From NCBI GenBank assembly GCA_031265725.1, contig JAISCH010000293.1, positions 1 to 5,515 on the forward strand: a DNA stretch of 5,515 bases, in the 5' to 3' direction. How positions within the stretch are numbered: position 1 is the first letter of the stretch; every line of letters begins with the position of its first letter. The notes under the pieces were generated by a model, which was not told the DNA's origin, ran no database searches, and saw nothing but the letters and a program-made list of their open reading frames with translations. This document shows positions 1-5,182 of the stretch, one piece after another. The position numbers were made by a program, and so were the translations under genes. Source of the stretch: Propionibacteriaceae bacterium. Lineage in GTDB: Bacteria > Actinomycetota > Actinomycetes > Propionibacteriales > Propionibacteriaceae.

Positions 1-624
1 AGTGGCGTCGATGAAGACCATCCGGTCATGGTTGACGCAGTAGTCGGCGAGGAAGCCGTTCACTTCCTGGATGCCGCCCCAGTCCGCGTCCCTACCTGGC
101 AGCGGCAGGCCGGACATGACGACGAAGGTGGCCTCGGGCAACCGGCTCTGGAACTGCTCGTACATGCGGGCTTTGTTCGCCTTCACCTCGTCCACGCTGA
201 GACCCAGCACCAAGTCGTTCGAGCCGGTCTGGATGAACACCACCTTCGGCTCAAACGGATAGAGCAGCACATCGGCATATTCCATCAGGTCGGCGTCGAC
301 TGAGCCGCCGATGCCGTGGTTCTGCACCCGGTACGGGTAGAGGTCTTCCTCCATCGAACCCCAGAGCCGGAAGTTGGACGCGCCGTAGAAGACCGTCTCA
401 CCGGGGCCACGGTCGGCGAAGGTGGACGCCAGATGGTCGGCCCACAGGCCCTTGACCGGCCAGAGCCAGGGGCCGGACCCCCAGTAGACCAGTGCAGTCA
501 GAGCCACCAGCAGCCCGGCCAGCGACAACCCAATGATTTTGAGCACGCGTTTCCAGCGGCGTTGCTTTGGGAGTTGTTGGCCATCAGCCGGAGGGCCAGA
601 ACGGCGCGACGCGCGTTTGGACAT
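1..624 (-). CDS. Membrane-anchored SGNH/GDSL-family hydrolase (3' end outside window)
   Basis: Probable serine esterase or acyl-hydrolase of the SGNH superfamily; the first 208 codons are present and the C-terminus lies beyond the left edge. The N-terminus is basic (RRWKR near residues 22-26), followed by one hydrophobic segment at about 29-47. This predicts a type II anchor with the catalytic domain outside the cell. Block I is FYGASNFRLW (79-88), with the likely nucleophile Ser83; the usual GDS is GAS here. Block II is GIGGS (104-108) and block III is GSND (134-137). Block V, with the catalytic Asp and His, should lie in the missing part. The ATG at 624 is preceded by a purine-rich AAGAGAAG stretch (a modest ribosome site). 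It starts 36 bases after the esterase gene on the same strand and is probably the last known member of that operon. Family call is firm; the substrate (acetyl ester, lipid or acylated sugar) is unknown. Confidence 0.82.
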   Translation of the reverse strand, partial: MSKRASRRSGPPADGQQLPKQRRWKRVLKIIGLSLAGLLVALTALVYWGSGPWLWPVKGLWADHLASTFADRGPGETVFYGASNFRLWGSMEEDLYPYRVQNHGIGGSVDADLMEYADVLLYPFEPKVVFIQTGSNDLVLGLSVDEVKANKARMYEQFQSRLPEATFVVMSGLPLPGRDADWGGIQEVNGFLADYCVNHDRMVFIDAT

Positions 625-660
625 ACGAATCACTTCTCTTGGGTGGGAGCCGCAGTCAGT

Positions 661-1632
661 TCAGAGCGTCTTCAGCGCCGCGACACAGTGGTCGCGCCAA
701 GCCCGAGCGCTGGGGAGAATGAGGGTCAGCGTGGCACAGCCGTGCAGCATGCCCTCGTACACTCTCGACTCCACCGGCACTCCGGCCTCGCGCAGCCGTT
801 CCGCATAGCGCAGGCCGTCGTCCCGGGCCGGGTCGATCTCACAGATCAGCACCGCCGCCCTGGGCAGGCCGGTCAGGTCGGGGGCCAACAGCGGCGAGAC
901 GTATGGGTCGGTGGCCTGTTCGATGTTCTCCAGGTAGCGTGGTGCCAGCGACTCAGCCATCTGCCGGACGGCTGGGAACTCGGCGTCGAATTCGTGGACC
1001 GACGGCGAGGACAGGGTGAAGTCCAAGGCGGGCATCTCCAGCAATTGCAAGGCAATAGCCGGACCGCTCTTGTCCCGTGCCATCAGCGCGATGGCTGCGG
1101 ACAAGTTGCCCCCAGCGGACCCGCCACCGACCGCCAGCCGGGCCGGGTCGATACCCAGCAGGGCGGCATTGGCCGCTACCCACTCCAGTGCGGCGTAGCA
1201 GTCTTGCAAGCCAGCGGGATACTTGTGCTCCGGGGCCAGCCGGTACTCGACCGAGATCACCACCACGTCTGCGGCTTTAGCGAAGTAGCCGCACCAGGCG
1301 TCCATCTCGGCGGCGTTAGCCGAACCGGCGCACCAGCCGCCGCCGTGGATGTAGAGCAGCCCCGGCTGCGGTGTGGGCGCTGCCCCCGGTGTGAGCGCCG
1401 CTTCCGCTGGAGGGCGGGTGCGATAGACCTTGACCATGACCGGCGGCGCGTCTTCCGGACCGGGCAGCCACAGCCGTCCGATCTCAACGTCATCCGGCGC
1501 TGGCTCTATCGAGGTGCCGATGTGAGCGGCGGAGGTTTTCAGCGACTCGGCGCGTTCCACCTCGATCGGAATGTCGGGCAGGTCGCCTCTGAGGTATTCC
1601 ACCAGGGGCGCGAGGATGGGATCGATAGGCAT
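661..1632 (-). CDS. Alpha/beta-hydrolase esterase, HSL / family IV type
   Basis: A 323-residue carboxylic-ester hydrolase of the hormone-sensitive-lipase-like (bacterial family IV) group. Hallmarks in order: oxyanion motif HGGGW (96-100), the family signature YRLAPEHKYPAG (130-141), nucleophile elbow GGGSAGG (169-175) with Ser172, likely acid Asp267 in EIDPARDD, and His297 in LHGC. The elbow is normally GDSAGG and the His motif HGF, so both are variants, but the triad is complete. There is no signal peptide or membrane segment, so it is cytoplasmic. I chose the ATG at 1632 rather than an in-frame start at 1824, because an AGAAAGGAA ribosome site sits 7 bases upstream and the longer N-terminus would only overlap the GH1 gene with Pro/Arg-rich noise. 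It begins 2 bases after the GH1 stop, so translation is probably coupled. In this context it may deacylate an imported glycoside or its aglycone (inference); substrate unknown. Confidence 0.9.
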   Translation of the reverse strand: MPIDPILAPLVEYLRGDLPDIPIEVERAESLKTSAAHIGTSIEPAPDDVEIGRLWLPGPEDAPPVMVKVYRTRPPAEAALTPGAAPTPQPGLLYIHGGGWCAGSANAAEMDAWCGYFAKAADVVVISVEYRLAPEHKYPAGLQDCYAALEWVAANAALLGIDPARLAVGGGSAGGNLSAAIALMARDKSGPAIALQLLEMPALDFTLSSPSVHEFDAEFPAVRQMAESLAPRYLENIEQATDPYVSPLLAPDLTGLPRAAVLICEIDPARDDGLRYAERLREAGVPVESRVYEGMLHGCATLTLILPSARAWRDHCVAALKTL

Positions 1633-1634
1633 TT

Positions 1635-2879
1635 TCAGTTCCTTTCTGCGGTGCTGGATGCGATGGGGTTGGTTGTTTCCGGGGGTGTTGACGGGGATAT
1701 CGCTGGGTCCAGGTGGTTTTCGGGGGCGAGACCGCCCAGCCAGGCCAGCGATGGTTTCGGGGTGCGGACGAAGGTCTGCCGGTCCACGGCCACCAGGCCG
1801 AAGGTCGGGTCGAAACTGCCCCATTCGTAGTTGTCGAGCAGGCTCCAGTGGAAGTACCCGCGCACGTCGACGCCGTCTTTCATGGCCTCGGCCAGCCCGT
1901 CCAGGGCCGCCTGGGTGTAGGCGATCCGCTCGGTGTCATCGGCGGTGGCGATACCGTTCTCGGTGACGATGATGGGCAGGCCGGTGAAGGCGTGTACTCG
2001 GCGCACGCACTCAGCCAGGGCAGCCGGGTAGTACTCCCAGCCGGTGATGGTGCGTTTCGCATCCCAGCGCGGATCGGGGAGCAATGCGCCGTCCTCGGCC
2101 TTGACCCGACGGCAGGTGTAGGCCTGCACTCCGATCCAGTCGTCCCCGGCGGAGGCCGTGTAGAAGAGGTCTTCGGACTCCGCTTGGTAGACGGCGGCAA
2201 GTTCTTCAGCGCCCGGCGCGGGATGATACGTCTGCGCGGCCACCGACCAGCCCAGCCGGGCATCCGGAAGGGCGTCCCGCAGAACAGCGCGAGCGGCATC
2301 GTGCCCGGCGATGAGACCCTGGGCGCTCGCCTGGTCGATGGCGGGCAATTCCTTCCCCAGCGCGGCCACCCCGCCCTGCTGGAGGACTGGGAACAACGCC
2401 ACCATATTCGGCTCGTTGATCAGACAGACGTGCTCCACCCCCGCCAGGATGGGGGCTACCGTCGCCGCATAGCGGGCGAAGAGCTTTGGCGCGTCAGGAT
2501 GCGCCCAGCCGCCCATCGCTCCTAGCCAAGCTGGGTTTGTGAAGTGATGCAAGGTCACCAGCGGGCGCAGGCCCAGCTCCAGGGCCGTCTCGATCATGGT
2601 CCGGTAATGATCCAACTGCGCCATGGAGAAAGCGCCGGGGGCTGGCTCGATCCGTGCCCACTCGATAGAGAAACGGTAGGCGTTGAAGCCAGCGCCAGCC
2701 AGCAGGGCCAGGTCCTCGCGCCAACGGTGGTAGGAGTCGCAGGCGTCGCCGGAGGGCTCGGTGACGAACGTGCCCGGAGCATGCTCCAAATACCACCAGT
2801 CGGAGGCGACGTTGCCACCCTCGATCTGATGGGCGGAAGTCGATGCTCCCCAACTGAAGCCGGGCGGAAATAGGGTCAT
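1635..2879 (-). CDS. Family 1 glycoside hydrolase (beta-glucosidase-like)
   Basis: A 414-residue retaining beta-glycosidase of GH1, slightly short for the family (commonly about 440-480), with a (beta/alpha)8-barrel along its whole length. Visible landmarks: N-terminal GASTSAHQIEGG (11-22) with the sugar-binding Gln18, HHF (111-113), acid/base Glu156 in LINEPN, Tyr254 in GVQAYT, nucleophile Glu307 in IVTENG, and WSLLDNYEW (345-353) with the glycon-binding Glu352/Trp353. Residues from about 385 on form a Pro/Thr/Ser-rich tail outside the fold. HQIEGGNVASDWW and GVQAY differ from the classic YQIEGA and GVNYY forms and recall a GH1 branch found in actinobacteria and related groups (from memory). 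No signal peptide: it should act in the cytoplasm on a glycoside brought in by the upstream transporter. The ATG at 2879 has AGGAG 6 bases upstream. Whether it prefers glucosides, galactosides or another sugar cannot be read from sequence. Confidence 0.93.
   Translation of the reverse strand: MTLFPPGFSWGASTSAHQIEGGNVASDWWYLEHAPGTFVTEPSGDACDSYHRWREDLALLAGAGFNAYRFSIEWARIEPAPGAFSMAQLDHYRTMIETALELGLRPLVTLHHFTNPAWLGAMGGWAHPDAPKLFARYAATVAPILAGVEHVCLINEPNMVALFPVLQQGGVAALGKELPAIDQASAQGLIAGHDAARAVLRDALPDARLGWSVAAQTYHPAPGAEELAAVYQAESEDLFYTASAGDDWIGVQAYTCRRVKAEDGALLPDPRWDAKRTITGWEYYPAALAECVRRVHAFTGLPIIVTENGIATADDTERIAYTQAALDGLAEAMKDGVDVRGYFHWSLLDNYEWGSFDPTFGLVAVDRQTFVRTPKPSLAWLGGLAPENHLDPAISPSTPPETTNPIASSTAERN
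1639..1647 (-). promoter_or_regulatory. Ribosome binding site of the esterase gene, inside the GH1 3' end
   Basis: AGAAAGGAA on the minus strand; its GGA lies 7 bases before the ATG at 1632. It sits within the last codons of the GH1 gene, whose TGA (1637-1635) is 2 bases before the ATG. This decides the esterase start and supports translational coupling. Confidence 0.8.
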
Positions 2880-2885
2880 GGTCTG

Positions 2886-2890
2886 CTCCT
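2886..2890 (-). promoter_or_regulatory. Ribosome binding site of the GH1 gene
   Basis: AGGAG on the minus strand, 6 bases before the ATG at 2879. It fixes the GH1 start, which also begins the usual GH1 N-terminus (FPPGFSWGAS). Confidence 0.8.
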
Positions 2891-2938
2891 AATCAGTGCT
2901 GAGTCAGCCCTTGTGGCAGACTCTGGGTCGGTTGGCCA

Positions 2939-2960
2939 GCAGAAAGTGAGCATGCTCTGC
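2939..2960. repeat. Small inverted repeat between the transporter and GH1 genes
   Basis: GCAGA (2939-2943) pairs with TCTGC (2956-2960) around a 12-base loop. Overlapping it is a perfect 10-base palindrome, GAGCATGCTC (2948-2957). It begins just past the transporter stop codon, in the 86-base gap before GH1. There is no T-run on the minus strand after it, so it is not a standard terminator. It could be an RNA processing or stability element, or chance. Confidence 0.35.
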
Positions 2961-2965
2961 CCCTT

Positions 2966-4306
2966 TCAGCGGACTCTGCGGATGAAGAACAAGAACACGC
3001 CACTGACCAGGGTCATGGCGAGGCCGCCCACGAAGACAGCCGGATAGCCGCCGAGCATCACCAGCAGCCCGGCCACGCCAGGGGCCAGGATGCCGGGCGC
3101 GGAGTTGGCGACGGTGAGGAAGCCCAGGTCTCTGGCGGCGTTGGCCTGGTCCGGCAGCACCTCCACCATCAGCGCCTGGTCGACGGAGATGAAGGTGCCG
3201 TAGGCTATCGACAGCGCGGCAATGGAGAGCGGGAAGACGATCAGGCTGTGCGAGGTCAACAGCAGCGAGACCCCGGCCGCGCCCACCACTCCGGCACCAA
3301 TCACGAAGGGTTTGCGCCGTCCGGCCTTGTCCGAGAGCGGACCCATGACCACGGTGAACACTCCCGCGCCAGCCGCCAAGATGATGCCGGAGAGGGCGAT
3401 CATCTGTTGGGCCTCGGCGTCACTCGCCCCGAAGTAATCGGTGAGGATGTAGAGCTGGTAGGCGAACGTCGTCAGCAGCCCGAGCAGGAAGAGCACCCGC
3501 CCGGCGAAGACGAACCAGAAGTCGCGGTCCGACGGCGGCACCAGTTGGCGCAAGATGTCCTTGACCGACGAACGGTCGCCGCGTTCGGATGCCGGGCCAT
3601 CCCCAAGGCTGGAGATGGTGGGCAGGAAGAAGCAGATTGCGGCCGCCACTAACACCATCGTCCAGGGCACCACTACCAATCCAAACTTGGGGATCGGCAG
3701 GAAGCCACTCGCCACCACGCCGCCCACGGCCCCGCCGAGCAGATTCCCCAACCCAGATAGCGCGGAGACCCTTCCCAACAGATTCTTGCCCACCCGATCC
3801 GGCAGCAGCGCGGACAGCGCCGCGACCATCATGTTCATGCCGATCTGGCTGACGGTGAACTCCACCACCAACAGCGGGAAATTAGTGGTGAACCAGACCG
3901 GAGCCATCGAGCAAGCGGCCAGCAGCGCCCCGCCCAGCAGCCAGGGCTTGCGCTTCCCCCATCTGGACCGGGTGCGGTCCGAGAGCATCCCGCCCACGAT
4001 GACGGCCAGCGCGCCGCCCACCGACGATATTGTCGCCAGGATAGCGACCATCTGAACCTTGTTCGCCGGGTCCATCTCGGCGAACAACGCCTGTGACAAC
4101 GTGCCGTAGTTGGCTGCGGGCACCGACCAGGCCAACGTCCCGATCAGCATCAAGACGCCGAAACGCCCTAATTTCGTGGTGTAAATGCCCGGACGGGCAG
4201 TCAGTGCGGATGACTCGCTAGCCGTGTCCGCTGCGGACGACGCAGTCTGTGCCGCAGTGGAAGCTGTTTCAGTCGGTGCGATCTTCGGGTCGGGCTGGGT
4301 ACTCAA
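2966..4306 (-). CDS. 12-TM major facilitator transporter, sugar / GPH-like
   Basis: A 446-residue inner-membrane carrier, probably importing a sugar or glycoside with a cation. About 12 hydrophobic segments are visible, near 47-67, 87-107, 121-139, 144-167, 180-200, 209-230, 264-285, 303-322, 334-351, 355-374, 396-418 and 422-442. The loop 2-3 signature is GGMLSDRTRSRWGKRKPW (105-122), with its half-repeat GPLSDKAGRRKPF (322-334). The RTRSRWGKRKP form and NAARDLGFLTVANSAPG (389-405) are typical of sucrose/melibiose-type (GPH-like) MFS proteins. Residues 1-38 are an Ala/Ser/Thr-rich, likely disordered cytoplasmic tail. The start is TTG at 4306, chosen because AAGGAG lies 6 bases upstream and the next Met (53) is inside TM1. 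First gene of the operon, directly behind the 4347-4374 promoter. The GH1 neighbour argues for a beta-glycoside substrate (inference). Confidence 0.88.
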   Translation of the reverse strand: MSTQPDPKIAPTETASTAAQTASSAADTASESSALTARPGIYTTKLGRFGVLMLIGTLAWSVPAANYGTLSQALFAEMDPANKVQMVAILATISSVGGALAVIVGGMLSDRTRSRWGKRKPWLLGGALLAACSMAPVWFTTNFPLLVVEFTVSQIGMNMMVAALSALLPDRVGKNLLGRVSALSGLGNLLGGAVGGVVASGFLPIPKFGLVVVPWTMVLVAAAICFFLPTISSLGDGPASERGDRSSVKDILRQLVPPSDRDFWFVFAGRVLFLLGLLTTFAYQLYILTDYFGASDAEAQQMIALSGIILAAGAGVFTVVMGPLSDKAGRRKPFVIGAGVVGAAGVSLLLTSHSLIVFPLSIAALSIAYGTFISVDQALMVEVLPDQANAARDLGFLTVANSAPGILAPGVAGLLVMLGGYPAVFVGGLAMTLVSGVFLFFIRRVR

Positions 4307-4312
4307 GCTTGG

Positions 4313-4318
4313 CTCCTT
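4313..4318 (-). promoter_or_regulatory. Ribosome binding site supporting the TTG start of the transporter
   Basis: AAGGAG on the minus strand, 6 bases before the TTG at 4306. No ATG or GTG is available in frame at suitable spacing, so this site decides the start. Confidence 0.8.
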
Positions 4319-4323
4319 CGCCT

Positions 4324-4344
4324 ATTTTGAGTGAAACTCAAAAT
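4324..4344. promoter_or_regulatory. Perfect palindromic operator 1 (9+3+9), probable TetR site
   Basis: Left arm ATTTTGAGT (4324-4332), spacer GAA, right arm ACTCAAAAT (4336-4344): every base of the 9-base arms pairs. The centre is 4334. It covers the expected transcription start (about 4340) of the minus-strand operon promoter, where a bound repressor would block initiation. That the protein encoded at 4531-5142 binds it is inferred from its divergent position and the usual habit of TetR regulators. Confidence 0.75.
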
Positions 4345-4361
4345 TGAGTATAACTCGTTTT
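4341..4361. promoter_or_regulatory. Imperfect palindromic operator 2, over the -10 box
   Basis: AAATTGAGT (4341-4349), spacer ATA, ACTCGTTTT (4353-4361): 7 of 9 arm positions pair, and the inner core GAGT-N3-ACTC is identical to operator 1. The centre is 4351, 17 bases from that of operator 1. It includes the -10 hexamer of the operon promoter, so occupancy would exclude RNA polymerase. Confidence 0.65.
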
Positions 4362-4374
4362 TAATCCTTGTCAA
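4347..4374 (-). promoter_or_regulatory. Near-consensus vegetative sigma promoter of the transporter operon
   Basis: Reading the minus strand: -35 TTGACA (4374-4369, exact consensus), 16-base spacer, -10 TATACT (4352-4347, five of six). The predicted start of transcription is near 4340, giving a leader of about 34 bases that contains the AAGGAG ribosome site. Both palindromes overlap this promoter from the -10 downstream, so a strong promoter held off by a repressor is the likely mode of control. Confidence 0.8.
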
Positions 4375-4464
4375 GAGCTACACCGCAATGAAAATTGGTC
4401 ACCGATCAACAACAAACCAAGCAGGCCACCCACCCGATCCAACCGGAAACCCAGAACCACCCAT

Positions 4465-4474
4465 AATGCGCATT
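4465..4474. repeat. 10-base perfect palindrome upstream of tetR
   Basis: AATGCGCATT is its own reverse complement. It lies about 22 bases upstream of the proposed tetR -35 and does not resemble the TTGAGT-N3-ACTC operators. It may be a site for another regulator, or chance. Confidence 0.3.
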
Positions 4475-4496
4475 CCCGTACCACGAAACCTGGCCG

Positions 4497-4524
4497 CTGA
4501 CCTGCCGGTCGCCTCAGCTATGAT
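4497..4524 (+). promoter_or_regulatory. Candidate promoter for a leaderless tetR transcript
   Basis: -35-like CTGACC (4497-4502, four of six), 16-base spacer, -10 TATGAT (4519-4524, five of six). The usual start of transcription, about 7 bases past the -10, falls on the A of the ATG at 4531. No Shine-Dalgarno sequence precedes that ATG, which fits a leaderless mRNA, common in actinobacteria. A short GACC/GGTC inverted repeat (4499-4510) overlaps the -35. Confidence 0.5.
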
Positions 4525-4530
4525 GAGCGC

Positions 4531-5142
4531 ATGGCTGACAAGAAACGGGGACCGTACAAGAAGTCCGCCGAACGGCGCAGCGCCATTTTGAGCGCCGCCC
4601 TTGCGGCCTACGCCGAATCGGACGCTGGCGGCCCCACCCTGCAGGCGATAGCCGAAAAAGTGGGCCTGACCCAGACCGCGCTGCTCTACTACTTCTCCAG
4701 CCGGGAAGAGCTATTCCTTGCCATAGTGCGAGCCAGGGACGACCGGGACAGATTCCGTGCCATCGAGGACCCGCCGAGCATTGAGGACTTCAAACGGCTC
4801 GGCCAGTTGATCGCCCGCAACACCGAGACACCCGGACTGGTGCGCCTCTTCCTCGAACAGGCCGTCGCGGCTGCGGGCACCGGCCACCTGGCCCACGACT
4901 ACTTCAAAGACCGCTATCGGGCGTTCGCCGCCAGCCTGGCCGAAGGCCTCTGCACCGCCAGAGGCATCTCAGCCGACACCGCCGACTGGCTGGCCCGAGT
5001 CATTATCGCCGCCGCCGACGGCCTACAAATCCAATGGCTATACAACCCAGAAATCTCCATGGCCCACGACCTAGAACGCCTAGTCAACCTAGCCGTCTCC
5101 GCCATCCGCGCCGAGCGCGAATCCCAACCCAACCCCCAGTAA
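4531..5142 (+). CDS. TetR/AcrR-family transcriptional regulator
   Basis: A 203-residue one-component DNA-binding regulator, a typical TetR length. A basic N-terminal arm (KKRGPYKKSAERR, 4-16) leads into helix 1. The helix-turn-helix is TLQAIAEKVGLTQTALLYYF (36-55), followed by the family-typical SSREELF. Residues from about 80 on form the all-helical ligand-binding and dimer domain, ending in the ADGLQIQWLYNPE stretch (162-174) common in TetR C-terminal domains. The gene diverges from the transporter-GH1-esterase operon across a 224-base region with two matching palindromes on the operon promoter, so it is most likely the local repressor. The ligand is unknown; a glycoside, aglycone or ester product would fit. 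The ATG at 4531 lacks a ribosome site and may be leaderless. The last five Leu codons (about residues 165-187) are all CTA, unlike the rest of the gene. Confidence 0.92.
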   Translation: MADKKRGPYKKSAERRSAILSAALAAYAESDAGGPTLQAIAEKVGLTQTALLYYFSSREELFLAIVRARDDRDRFRAIEDPPSIEDFKRLGQLIARNTETPGLVRLFLEQAVAAAGTGHLAHDYFKDRYRAFAASLAEGLCTARGISADTADWLARVIIAAADGLQIQWLYNPEISMAHDLERLVNLAVSAIRAERESQPNPQ

Positions 5143-5182
5143 CCAGCCCGGCCTTTCAATCCTGACACGCCTAAACCAAACC

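Noticed and set aside
1633..1824. 64-residue N-terminal extension of the esterase frame
   Set aside because: It overlaps the GH1 coding region, is Pro/Arg/Gly-rich, and has no ribosome site at 1824; the ATG at 1632 has a good one and gives the normal family length.
316..1830. 504-codon open frame on the plus strand
   Set aside because: It lies antisense to the esterase, whose motifs and ribosome site are clear. The translation is Arg/Gly/Gln/Val-rich without any recognisable domain, as expected for the mirror frame of GC-rich coding DNA.
1713..2525. 270-codon open frame on the plus strand
   Set aside because: Antisense to GH1, which carries all family motifs; the product has no recognisable fold or motif.
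4301..4306. ACTCAA half-site at the TTG start of the transporter as a third operator
   Set aside because: It is only a single half-site with no matching arm at the 3-base spacing, and it is explained by the start codon and second codon.
4395..4409. TTGGT/ATCAA imperfect inverted repeat
   Set aside because: Only four of five arm bases pair and it does not match the operator core; not distinguishable from chance.
4331..4591. 86-codon open frame across the divergent promoter region
   Set aside because: It runs through the promoter and operators and into tetR in the wrong frame, with no ribosome site or domain.
5143..5182. Bidirectional terminator between the convergent tetR and MFS genes
   Set aside because: The position is right, but I found no stem of useful length and no flanking T-run or A-run.
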